Source: Betaproteobacteria bacterium (GTDB lineage: Bacteria; Pseudomonadota; Gammaproteobacteria; Burkholderiales; Burkholderiaceae_C). Taken from it: DNA of 64,000 bases. Both the position numbers and the translations under genes were made by a program. A model generated the notes under the pieces. The model was not told the DNA's origin, made no database searches, and saw nothing but the letters and a program-made list of their open reading frames with translations. Numbering within the stretch: position 1 is the stretch's first letter; the number at the start of each line of letters is the position of its first letter. This document shows, piece by piece, positions 8,154 through 19,488 of this stretch. The stretch lies in assembly GCA_016716535.1 (NCBI GenBank), contig JADJWD010000001.1, forward strand, positions 248,001-312,000, in the 5' to 3' direction.

Positions 8154-9782
8154 ATGTCCCGCCCCCGCACCGCCCTCCTCTCCGTCTCCGACAAGACCGG
8201 CGTCGTCGACTTCGCCCGCGCGCTGCACGACAGCGGCGTGCGGCTCTTGTCCACCGGCGGCACCGCGCGCCTGCTGGCCGACGCCGGGCTGCCGGTCACC
8301 GAAGTGGCCGAGGTCACCGGCTTCCCCGAGATGCTCGACGGCCGCGTGAAGACGCTGCACCCGCGCATCCACGGCGGCCTGCTCGCGCGCCGCGACCTGC
8401 CCGAGCACATGACGGCGCTGGCGCAGCACGACATCGCGCCCATCGACCTCCTGGTCGTCAACCTCTACCCGTTCGCGCAGGCCACCGCGCGCGCCGGCTG
8501 CACGCTCGACGAGGCGATCGAGAACATCGACATCGGCGGCCCGGCGATGCTGCGCGCCGCGGCGAAGAACTGGCCGCACGTCGCGGTGCTGATCGACCCG
8601 GCCGACTACGCGCCGGTGCTGGCCGAGCTGCGCGCCGGCGACGTGACGCGCGCGACGCACTTCCGCCTCGCGCAGAAGGTGTTCGCGCACACCGCCGCCT
8701 ACGACGGCATGATCACCAACTACCTCACCGCGCTGGCGCCCGGCGCCGAGGACCACGCCGAGTCCGTGCCGGCACGCGAGCCGTTCCCGGCCGTGCTGTC
8801 GCTGCAACTGGCGAAGACGCAGGACATGCGCTACGGCGAGAACCCGCACCAGGGCGCCGCGTTCTATCGCGACGTGCTGCTGCCCGGGGGCACCGCAGGC
8901 GCGGGGCTCCTTGCCTCGTGGACGCAGCACCAGGGCAAGGCGCTCAGCTTCAACAACATCGCCGACGCCGATGCGGCATGGGAGTGCGTGAAGAGCTTCA
9001 CCGAGGCGCCGGCGTGCGTGATCGTCAAGCACGCCAACCCGTGCGGCGTGGCGGTCGGCGCGGACCTCGCCGAGGCCTACGGCAAGGCCTGGAAGACCGA
9101 CCCGACCTCGGCCTTCGGCGGCATCGTCGCCTTCAATCGGGTCGTCGACGCCGCCACGGCCGAGGCGATGCAGGCGACCAAGCAGTTCGTCGAAGTGCTG
9201 ATCGCGCCGGGCTACTCGGCCGAGGCGCGCGCCTTCTTCGCGACGAAGACCAACCTGCGCCTGCTCGAAGTGCCGCTGCAGGAGGCGGCCGGCGGCGTTG
9301 CCATCACCGCAGCGGCGGCGCTCGACTTCAAGCGTGTCGGCGGCGGCCTGCTCGTGCAGGGCCGCGACGCGAAGAACGTCGTCGCCGGCGAGCTGCGCGT
9401 CGTCACGAAGCTCGCGCCGACCCCGGCGCAACTGGCCGACCTGCTCTTCGTCTGGAAGGTGGCGAAGTTCGTGAAGAGCAACGCCATCGTCTATGCCGCC
9501 GGCGGCATGACGCTCGGTATCGGCGCCGGCCAGATGAGCCGCGTCGACAGCGCGCGCATCGCGTCGATCAAGGCGACCCACTCGGGCCTGTCACTGGCCG
9601 GCTCGGCGGTGGCGAGCGATGCGTTCTTCCCGTTCCGCGACGGGCTGGATGTCGTCGTCGACAACGGGGCGGTGTGTGTCATCCAGCCGGGCGGGAGCAT
9701 GCGGGACGATGAGGTCATCGCGGCGGCCGATGAGCGCGGTGTCGCGATGGTGTTCACCGGGACGCGGCATTTCCGGCACTGA
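8154..9782 (+). CDS. purH: Bifunctional AICAR formyltransferase / IMP cyclohydrolase
   Basis: 542 residues, close to the usual 520-530. The N-terminal MGS-like cyclohydrolase domain shows [15 protein letters not shown] and the conserved [19 protein letters not shown]. The C-terminal formyltransferase domain carries [13 protein letters not shown]. It performs the last two steps of purine synthesis, AICAR to FAICAR to IMP, using 10-formyl-THF. The start [16 protein letters not shown] is family-typical. In many Burkholderiales ruvC follows purH directly; here the convergent binding-protein gene intervenes and ruvC lies 14 kb away. Confidence 0.97.
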   Translation: MSRPRTALLSVSDKTGVVDFARALHDSGVRLLSTGGTARLLADAGLPVTEVAEVTGFPEMLDGRVKTLHPRIHGGLLARRDLPEHMTALAQHDIAPIDLLVVNLYPFAQATARAGCTLDEAIENIDIGGPAMLRAAAKNWPHVAVLIDPADYAPVLAELRAGDVTRATHFRLAQKVFAHTAAYDGMITNYLTALAPGAEDHAESVPAREPFPAVLSLQLAKTQDMRYGENPHQGAAFYRDVLLPGGTAGAGLLASWTQHQGKALSFNNIADADAAWECVKSFTEAPACVIVKHANPCGVAVGADLAEAYGKAWKTDPTSAFGGIVAFNRVVDAATAEAMQATKQFVEVLIAPGYSAEARAFFATKTNLRLLEVPLQEAAGGVAITAAAALDFKRVGGGLLVQGRDAKNVVAGELRVVTKLAPTPAQLADLLFVWKVAKFVKSNAIVYAAGGMTLGIGAGQMSRVDSARIASIKATHSGLSLAGSAVASDAFFPFRDGLDVVVDNGAVCVIQPGGSMRDDEVIAAADERGVAMVFTGTRHFRH

Positions 9783-9903
9783 TGCCCCTGGGTTCAGCCT
9801 CTTTGCTTGGCGGCTGCCACTTCCACCGGGCCGGGTCCCACGGCGTCGTGCAAGGACCCACTTGCCCCGCTACCGCGAGGCACTCGCCAGTGCTGGCAAT
9901 GCG

Positions 9904-10965
9904 CTATTGCGATGTCACGGCATCCGTGTGGATCAACTCCGCGTAGCTCAGCATCGGCAGCGGCGGCGGCAGGTTCAGCCGCTTGGCCGCCGGCATGCGG
10001 ATCTGGTAGGAGAAGCGCTTCAGCGTCTCCACCGGAATCTGTGACGCCGGCGTCTTGCCGACGAGGATCTGCTCGGCCTTGTGCGCCGTGAACTGGCCGA
10101 CGTTGTAGTAGCGGCTGACCAGCCCCGACAAGGCGCCCGCCTGCATCAGCTGCTCGGTCGACGCGAAGGTCGGCAGGCCGAGCGACATCGCAGTCGGGAT
10201 CACGACCCCCTCGGACAGCGTGCCGAGGAAGCTGTCGGGCGACAGGTACAGCCACTGCGCGCCCGCCTCCTTCAGCTCGCGCACGAGGTCGGCGGCGCCG
10301 TCGGCGACGGGCTTCCTTTGTGCATCCAGGCGGAAGGTGCGCTCCACCGTGTGGAAGCCCATCTCGCGGCCGAGGCGGCGGATCTCCTCGACGACGACGA
10401 CCGAGTTCTTTTCGGTCGGCGTGTACAGCACGCCCAGCGTCTGGAACGGCCGGTACTGCGCCATCGCGCGCATCTGCGCATCGGTGGGGCCGACGTGCGT
10501 GACGCCGGTGACGTTGCGGCCCGAGGACTTCATGTCGGGCACGATCTTGGCCAGCGTCGGCGCCGCGACGAGCGTGAAGACGACCGGAATGTCGGTGATG
10601 TGCTGGGCGGGCACGACCGCGTCGTGCGGGCCGACGATGCCCAGCGTCACCGAGGTGCCCCAGGCGTAGATCAGGTCGGGCTTGGTGGCGCGGATCTCCT
10701 CGATGAAGCCGAGCAGCCGCTGCGGCTCGCGGTTCATGTCGCGGTAGCTGATCTGCACCGGGATCTTGCGCGAAGCGAAGTACTCGGCGAAGCCCTTCTC
10801 CACGTCGGTCATGCCGCGGAAGGTGACGGCATAGATGCGGAACGGCCGCTGCGCGGTGCGCGCCGGCTCGGCGAGGGCGGCGCCGGGCGCCAGCGCCGAC
10901 AACGCGCCGCCGCCGGCCAGCGCCAGCCAGTCGCGACGATTGAAGTGCTTGTCGTGGGTGTTCAT
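9904..10965 (-). CDS. Tat-exported ABC-type substrate-binding protein (ABC_sub_bind family)
   Basis: 353 residues. The N-terminus has a twin-arginine signal (FNRRDWLALAGGG, then a hydrophobic stretch ending ALA). The mature part is a two-lobed periplasmic binding protein of the ABC_sub_bind/TrpX type, with family-typical segments such as IPVVFTLVAAPTLAKIVPD, NVTGVTH and LGVLYTPTEKNS. AGGGAG precedes the ATG. It is the last gene of a minus-strand set, 76 bp after the sensor-MFS fusion. No ABC permease or ATPase lies nearby, so it may deliver a ligand to the two membrane sensors or to the MFS half. The ligand is unknown. Confidence 0.85.
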   Translation of the reverse strand: MNTHDKHFNRRDWLALAGGGALSALAPGAALAEPARTAQRPFRIYAVTFRGMTDVEKGFAEYFASRKIPVQISYRDMNREPQRLLGFIEEIRATKPDLIYAWGTSVTLGIVGPHDAVVPAQHITDIPVVFTLVAAPTLAKIVPDMKSSGRNVTGVTHVGPTDAQMRAMAQYRPFQTLGVLYTPTEKNSVVVVEEIRRLGREMGFHTVERTFRLDAQRKPVADGAADLVRELKEAGAQWLYLSPDSFLGTLSEGVVIPTAMSLGLPTFASTEQLMQAGALSGLVSRYYNVGQFTAHKAEQILVGKTPASQIPVETLKRFSYQIRMPAAKRLNLPPPLPMLSYAELIHTDAVTSQ

Positions 10966-11041
10966 CGTTTCGGCTCCCTGGGGGTACTCGTGGTGTCTTG
11001 GGGATGGCGTTGGGGATGTCGGGTGAGGCGCACGCGCGCCG

Positions 11042-13147
11042 TCAGGCCGGCGCCAGCGCCGCGCTCGGCGGCTGGCGCGTCGTGGCAAGGAAGGCAAGCC
11101 CGGCGACGATCGCCACGACGCCGATGGCGACGAAGCCGACCTGGTAGCTGAAGTGCATCACCAGCGCGGCGGCAACGACCGGCCCGAGCGCGTTGCCGAT
11201 GCGTTCGAGCAGGCGGTAGACGCCGTAGACGACGCCGTCGCCGAAGCGCGCGATCTCCTCGGCGCAGTGCTCGGCGACGAGCGCGCTTTGCGCCGAGATC
11301 GACATCGATTGCCCCAGGCCGATCAACAGCACCGCCAGCAGGATGACGCCGACGCCGCCACCGGCCAGCACCGCCGCGCCGCCGAGGCCCGAGACGACGA
11401 GGCCGCCGCCGACGAGCCACTGCATGCGCTCGCGCGAGACGGCCATCGACGCCATCATCGGCCCGACCACGACCATGACGACGGCGTAGACCATCAAGAG
11501 CCGCCCGGCCATGCTCTGCGTGCTGCCGCTTTGCACCAGGTGCAGCGGCAGGAGGTAGAAGCAGATGCCGGTGAGCACCATCTTCGCGGGCATCGCCGCC
11601 AAGCCCGTGACGGCCATGAAGCGGCGGTTGAACAGGAGTGCCGCGAACTCGCGCCAGGTCGGCACGCGCGCGGGCACCTCGTCGGCTTGGCGCGGCCGGT
11701 TGTCGGGCAGCTGGCGGATGACGGCGATCGACAGCGCGGCCAGCACCGCGGCGATCACCAGCGTCGGCCGCACGCCGACGTTGTCGGCCAGGATGCCGCC
11801 GATCGACGGCCCGCACACCGTGGCGGCCATGATCGCGCCGACGAAGAGCGCGAAGCTCTTCGCCCGCTGCTGCCGCGGCGCGTGATCGAGCACGTAGGCC
11901 TGCGCCGCGACGAACACCATCGCGTAGCCGATCGCGCACAGCGACCGCCAGATCAGCAGGTCGAGCACCGAGTGCGCCAGCGCGCTGAGCAGGAACCCGG
12001 CCGCCGCGGTGGCCGCGCCCCACAGCATCGTGCGCCGGTGACCGGCGCGCTCGGTGTGCACGCCGAGGAACGGCTGCGCGACGGCGACGATCAGCATGAA
12101 CAGCGCGATCGGCAACCCGATCAGCACCTGCTCGGAGATGCCCGGCACCGGCACCAGCAGGTCCTTCACGTAGCCGGGCAGGAACGAGCGCGTCAGCTCC
12201 TCGGCGAGGATGAAGACGAAGAGCGGCGCGCGCACCTTGGCCAGTTCGCTCACGTCGCGCAGTTCGGGCTGCGTCGCGCGGCCGAAGCGGAAGCGCGCCG
12301 CCAGGTCGGCGGCGCCCTGCAGCGCCAGGCGCATGCCCGGGTGCCGCTCGTGCGTGGGCACCAGCCGGCTGCGGTCGACGTCGCGCGCCAGCGCCTCGTA
12401 GGCGCCGTTCAGGCGCGCGAGCACGCCGTCCAGCGCGCGCAGCAGGCCACCGAACGCCTGGTCGGTGTCGCTGCGCACCGGCACGATGAAGTTGCCGGCA
12501 GCGCCGCGCTCGAAGGTCTCGCCCAGGTCGCGCAGCGCCGCGTCGAGCCGCGCGCCGGCGATGAAGTGCATCAGCTCGAGCGTGAAGAACAGCGCCACGA
12601 CGAGCACCACCATCACGTCCAGCAGCATGTCGAGCACCATGTCGTCGACGAAGCGCAGGTCCACCCCCATGTGCAGCAGGCCCAGCTCGCGCTCGGCCGA
12701 GGCGACCGGCACCGAGACGATGAACAGCTTGCCGACGCGCTCGACCTTGGAGCTGGTCGGCGCGCCCTCGAGCAGCTTCAGCAGCGCCGGGCGCGCGAAG
12801 TAAGCCGCCGCGCCGTCGGGCGGCGCTTCGGTGCTCTGGTGCAGGATGCGGCCGGCGGGATCGGTCAGCGCGAGGTAGGTGACCTCGGGCATCTCCGACT
12901 TCACTTCCTTGAAGCGGTCGTTGACGCCGTACAACTCCTCGAACGGCACGCCGTTCTCGACCGCCTTCACGACGAGCGCCGAGATCGAGCCGCCGACGCT
13001 GGCCATCTTGTGGCCGAGTTGCGGCGCCAGTGCGCGCTCGAACGTGCGGTGCGAGAAGAACGCGTTGGCCAGCAGCGCGACCATGACGACCAGCGTCACG
13101 ACGCCGGCCAGCCGCAGGTAGATGCGGCGCAGGTAGTTGTCGCTCAT
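11042..13147 (-). CDS. Cache-like sensor / HAMP-like linker / MFS transporter fusion
   Basis: 701 residues. TM1 lies at about 12-28, then an extracytoplasmic domain (about 30-178) with a Cache/PDC-like strand pattern (VTYLALTDPAGRILHQS), TM2 at about 180-203 and a HAMP-like amphipathic region. From about residue 285 a complete MFS unit follows, with motif A (HTERAGHRR, near 360) and motif C of proton antiporters (GPSIGGILAD, near 446). An ordinary MFS carrier is about 400 residues; the 280-residue N-terminal sensor is the oddity. Its start overlaps the upstream gene's stop (ATGA), so the two are translationally coupled. The function may be ligand-gated export or uptake. The alternative is a sensor that uses the MFS unit as a ligand-binding scaffold. 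Confidence 0.8.
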   Translation of the reverse strand: MSDNYLRRIYLRLAGVVTLVVMVALLANAFFSHRTFERALAPQLGHKMASVGGSISALVVKAVENGVPFEELYGVNDRFKEVKSEMPEVTYLALTDPAGRILHQSTEAPPDGAAAYFARPALLKLLEGAPTSSKVERVGKLFIVSVPVASAERELGLLHMGVDLRFVDDMVLDMLLDVMVVLVVALFFTLELMHFIAGARLDAALRDLGETFERGAAGNFIVPVRSDTDQAFGGLLRALDGVLARLNGAYEALARDVDRSRLVPTHERHPGMRLALQGAADLAARFRFGRATQPELRDVSELAKVRAPLFVFILAEELTRSFLPGYVKDLLVPVPGISEQVLIGLPIALFMLIVAVAQPFLGVHTERAGHRRTMLWGAATAAAGFLLSALAHSVLDLLIWRSLCAIGYAMVFVAAQAYVLDHAPRQQRAKSFALFVGAIMAATVCGPSIGGILADNVGVRPTLVIAAVLAALSIAVIRQLPDNRPRQADEVPARVPTWREFAALLFNRRFMAVTGLAAMPAKMVLTGICFYLLPLHLVQSGSTQSMAGRLLMVYAVVMVVVGPMMASMAVSRERMQWLVGGGLVVSGLGGAAVLAGGGVGVILLAVLLIGLGQSMSISAQSALVAEHCAEEIARFGDGVVYGVYRLLERIGNALGPVVAAALVMHFSYQVGFVAIGVVAIVAGLAFLATTRQPPSAALAPA

Positions 13148-13986
13148 CGCGTCGACTCCGCCACGCGGGGCTTGGATGGCGCCTGCGCCGCGCGCGCCGG
13201 CGCGGCCGGCGGCGGCGGCGCCGCCGCTTCGGCGGGCAGTTGCGCGCGCAGGCGCGCCACTTCGGCCTCGGCCAGGCGGGTGGTCTTCAGGAAGCGCATC
13301 AGCGAGGGCCCGAACGGCCCGCGCGAGGCGATCGCCGTCGCCTTGGCCGAGTCGCCGGCGCGCAGCGCCGCCTCGACGCGGCCGACGTCGACGCCCAGGC
13401 GCCGCATCACCATCAACAGCGCCAGCGACGACAGGCCCGCGGCGGCCAGGAACATCAAGAGGCTCGACGCGGCGATCTCGCGCCCGACCGCGAAGGTGTC
13501 GTCGCGCACGCGGTCGCCCGAGAAGCGCAGCGCCAGGTAGCCGATCGTCAGGCCGAAGTTGTTCTGCACCGTGATGCCGGCGGCGTTCTCCTGGCCGTCG
13601 TCGATGAGCCAGTAGTCCTTGATGCCGGCCTTGCGCGCGGCGGCCAGCCAGGCGCGCGGCACCGGCCGCGCGGCGCGCAGGCGGTCGGTGCTGTAGAGCA
13701 TCCGGCCCTCGGTATCGAAGATGTCGATGCCCTGGATCAGGCTGTCGGTGGCCTGCTCGCGGTCGAGGATGCCGGGCAGCGTGCCGATGTCGGAGAACTG
13801 CAGCCCCAGCGCCAGCGACGACTGGATCGAGTTCTCGACCGAGCGCCCGGTGACGACCAGCCGCTCGCTGACCAGGCGGTTGGCCGTGGTGCGGTACTTG
13901 AAGTAGTTGAGCAGGCCGGCCATGCCGACGGCGAAGCCGCAGACCACGACGGCCACTCCGATCATCCTGCTCTTGGTTGCGTCCAT
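13144..13986 (-). CDS. Two-TM membrane sensor with Cache-like extracytoplasmic domain and no output domain
   Basis: 280 residues, not a named family. TM1 lies at about 8-27, an extracytoplasmic domain at about 28-180 contains IDIFDTEGRMLYSTD, the signature of PDC/Cache folds, and TM2 is at about 186-206. The cytoplasmic part is a HAMP-like helix, a short coiled coil (TTRLAEAEVARLRAQL) and a Pro/Ala-rich tail. There is no kinase, GGDEF or methyl-accepting domain, so it probably signals by contact, most likely with the fused sensor-MFS protein whose start codon overlaps its stop. It is the first gene of the cassette and is divergent from the hydrolase operon across a 408-bp gap. Confidence 0.75.
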   Translation of the reverse strand: MDATKSRMIGVAVVVCGFAVGMAGLLNYFKYRTTANRLVSERLVVTGRSVENSIQSSLALGLQFSDIGTLPGILDREQATDSLIQGIDIFDTEGRMLYSTDRLRAARPVPRAWLAAARKAGIKDYWLIDDGQENAAGITVQNNFGLTIGYLALRFSGDRVRDDTFAVGREIAASSLLMFLAAAGLSSLALLMVMRRLGVDVGRVEAALRAGDSAKATAIASRGPFGPSLMRFLKTTRLAEAEVARLRAQLPAEAAAPPPPAAPARAAQAPSKPRVAESTR

Positions 13987-14163
13987 TTGCTGTTCTCTCT
14001 TGTCCACCAGCGGGACAGACGGGCATGAGGGGCCTGAAAGAGGCGTACCTGCCGCGCCCGCCAGCGGCAACGCCGGTGCTTTCGGCAACCGGGCCGGTAA
14101 CTGAAGCGCAAGGCTGCCAGCCTGCCGGCGGGGCAATCGGCGGAGAAACGCCGGTAACGCGGC

Positions 14164-14190
14164 TCAAGTCGTTGCGGGGCACTCCGATAC
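14164..14190 (+). promoter_or_regulatory. Sigma-28 (FliA)-like promoter upstream of the hydrolase-kinase-c-di-GMP operon
   Basis: TCAAGTCG (14164-14171), 11 bp, then TCCGATAC (14183-14190). It matches the FliA consensus at five of eight -35 bases and six of eight -10 bases and has the same spacing as the site at 3975. It lies in the 408-bp non-coding gap 13987-14394, pointing right, with a leader of about 195 nt to the hydrolase ATG. Apart from this site and short GC-rich inverted repeats, I see nothing else in that gap; no clear promoter for the leftward cassette was found. Confidence 0.5.
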
Positions 14191-14394
14191 CAGCCCTGAC
14201 AGCCTTGCCGGCGCGGCGGGCCGACCCCTGCGAGCTTCAGACCTGAACTGAAGTCGAGGATGGATCGGATGCCGCGCCGGCAGACCTCCTGGGGAGGACC
14301 GGCTGGGTCCGAACGCAAAAGAAGTGAAAGAAAAGCCCATGCATGACTCGATCCCGCAGTGCGCCTGCTGGCCCCTGACCCCAGGAGTGGCCCG

Positions 14395-15714
14395 ATGAGC
14401 GCGCGCCTGAACGTCATTGCCCGCACGGCCGAGTTCGGCGACACGGTGCCGGCGCCGCTCGGATCACCGCCCGCTGCGCCGCACGCGACGCCCGACGTCG
14501 CGTGGGAGCCGCCCATCACCGGCCAGCGCCGCTCGATCAGCACCTGGAACGAGTACATGGCGATGGCCAGCCGCGTCGTCGGCCGCTTCCACGGCCACTT
14601 CAGGCTGCGCCACTTCGACTACGAGCACCCCACGCGCCTGCAGCCCGGCACGCCGCGGCGCCTGAAGCGGCCCTACGTGACGCCGGTCGCCTACACCGAG
14701 TGGGGCGCGGCCGACGCGCCGGTGCTGCTGTGCTGCGGCGGCGTCGCCAACGTGGCGATGCGCTTTCACTACCTGGCCAGCGACCTGGCCGACCGCTACC
14801 GCGTCGTCTGCATGGACTGGCTCGGCCGCGGCCGCTCGGGCTGGCTCGCCGCCGAGGACGACTACTCGCTCGCGACCTACAGCGAACAGCTGCGGCAGAT
14901 GATCGTGCACCTGGCCGAGACGGATGCGACGCGTGCGGCGGGCGACGCGCAAAGCGCGAACGGCGCGAACGGCGCAAACGGCGCAAGCGGCGCAAACGGC
15001 ATGACCCGCCGCCGCATCGCCCGCGCCGAAGCGCGCCGCGGCATCACGATCGCCGGCCACGGCGTTACCGTGCTCGGCTCGTCGATGGGCGGCACGGCGG
15101 CGATCGAGCTGATCGCCCGCCATCCGGGCTTCGTCGAGCGGCTGATCCTCAACGACGTGGGCCCGCACATCCCGGCGCGCCGCCGCAAGCGGCGCGCCGA
15201 GGCGATCGCCCGCCACTACGTCTTCCGCAACCCCTCGGACCTGCTGCGCCGCGTCGGCGCGTCGAACAAGAACGACGGCCCGGTCAGCGACGACATCCGC
15301 TTCAACCTCTCGTTCCACCAGACGCGCTGGTCGGACGAGGAAAGCGGCCGCGTCTACCGGCACGACGCGCGCGCGATGCAGGCCTACCGCCGCACCTCGC
15401 ACACGAGCGTCATGCAGTGGCCGCAGTGGACGCGCGTGCACTGCCCGGTGCTGCTGATCCACGGCATGCAGTCCGATGCCCTGCTGATGCCGACGCTCGA
15501 GCGCATGCGCCGCGGCAAGCCCATCGCGGTGATGCACGTGCCCGACACCGGCCACACGCCGCTTTTGGCCGACCGCAACCAGATCGACTTCATCCGCCAG
15601 TGGCTGGCCGGCGACGTGCCGGCGGGCTCGGAGTGGAGCGTGCTGCACGCGCCGGCGCGCGACGCCTACCCGGGCAGCCCGATCCCGTTCGCGCCGGCCA
15701 GCGCGTTGCGCTGA
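14395..15714 (+). CDS. Alpha/beta-hydrolase fold protein
   Basis: 439 residues. The nucleophile elbow is GSSMGG (Ser230), the acid is probably the Asp of HGMQSDALL, and the catalytic His is His387 (DTGHTPLL). The core fold starts near residue 100 (VAYTEWGAADAPVLLCCGG). An unusual N-terminal extension of about 100 residues lacks a signal peptide or membrane helix. A Gly/Ala/Asn tandem-repeat insert (residues about 188-203) lies before the nucleophile strand. AGGAG stands 7 bp before the ATG. It opens an operon running into a phosphatase homologue, a hybrid kinase and c-di-GMP proteins. The substrate is unknown; esterase, lactonase and depolymerase are all possible. Confidence 0.85.
   Translation: MSARLNVIARTAEFGDTVPAPLGSPPAAPHATPDVAWEPPITGQRRSISTWNEYMAMASRVVGRFHGHFRLRHFDYEHPTRLQPGTPRRLKRPYVTPVAYTEWGAADAPVLLCCGGVANVAMRFHYLASDLADRYRVVCMDWLGRGRSGWLAAEDDYSLATYSEQLRQMIVHLAETDATRAAGDAQSANGANGANGASGANGMTRRRIARAEARRGITIAGHGVTVLGSSMGGTAAIELIARHPGFVERLILNDVGPHIPARRRKRRAEAIARHYVFRNPSDLLRRVGASNKNDGPVSDDIRFNLSFHQTRWSDEESGRVYRHDARAMQAYRRTSHTSVMQWPQWTRVHCPVLLIHGMQSDALLMPTLERMRRGKPIAVMHVPDTGHTPLLADRNQIDFIRQWLAGDVPAGSEWSVLHAPARDAYPGSPIPFAPASALR
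14959..15003 (+). repeat. Five-copy 9-bp in-frame tandem repeat
   Basis: Five near-identical 9-bp units (consensus AACGGCGCA) encode Asn-Gly-Ala triplets within the alpha/beta hydrolase. The repeat is in frame, so copy-number change by slippage would lengthen or shorten a surface loop without breaking the protein. It sits between the cap or early helices and the nucleophile strand. Confidence 0.85.
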
Positions 15715-15730
15715 AGCGAGGCCGCAACCG

Positions 15731-16341
15731 ATGACGAGCCTCGCCCTGCCCGACGCCCCCGTCGACGCGCCGGTGCGCATCGACCGGCGGCTGCCGCTGC
15801 GCTTCGTGCGCCATGCGGCCACCGCGCCCAACCTCGCCGGCCTGCGCTGCGGCGGCGACCTCGACGTGCCGCTCACCGCCATCGGCCGCCAGCAGGCCGC
15901 CGCGGTGGCCGAGCGCATCGCGCGCATGGACCCGCCGGTCAAGCTGATCGTCACGAGCGACCTGAAACGCAACCGCGAGACGGCCGACATCATCGCCAGC
16001 CGCCTGAAGAGCGTGACGCTGATGGTGCAGCCGGCGTTCTCCGAGCGGCGGCTGGGCGCGTGGAACCTGAAGCCCATCGCCGAGACGCAGGCGTGGCTCG
16101 AAGCGCGCATGACGCCTCCCGGCGGCGAATCGGACGACGAGTTCACGCACCGCGTCGCCGACGCGGTGCGCAACATCAAGCGCCAGCTGGCCGAGCGGCC
16201 GCTGCTGGTGGGCAGCAAGGGCGTGGGCCGCGTGCTCGGTGAGTTGATCGGCCTGCCCGAGCGGCTCGAATTGGGCAACGCCGAGGTCTGGGAATTCGAC
16301 TTCGCCGCGCGGCCTTGCCTCGAAACCGCATGGGGTGCCCT

Positions 16342-16345
<4 letters not shown>
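15731..16345 (+). CDS. Histidine phosphatase-family protein lacking the second catalytic His
   Basis: 204 residues of the phosphoglycerate-mutase-like fold. The phosphate-accepting histidine is present (FVRHAATAPN, His28), as are TAIGRQQAAAVAERI, the SDLKRNRETADII arginine segment and the SERRLGAWNL glutamate segment. At the position of the usual V-S-H-G the sequence reads LLVGSKGVGR, placing Lys163 where the second histidine is expected. Activity is probably reduced or lost, suggesting a binding or regulatory role. Its stop overlaps the kinase start (ATGA), so it is likely made in step with the kinase. The family is firm; loss of activity is inference. Confidence 0.82.

Positions 16346-19484
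<3,139 letters not shown>

Positions 19485-19488
<4 letters not shown>

Noticed and set aside
9880..9893. GCACT-N4-AGTGC hairpin between purH and the binding-protein gene as a terminator
   Set aside because: A 5-bp stem without any T-tract; too weak to report as a feature.
14950..15003. Short direct repeats as a CRISPR array
   Set aside because: Units are 9 bp, contiguous, in frame within a hydrolase and have no spacers.
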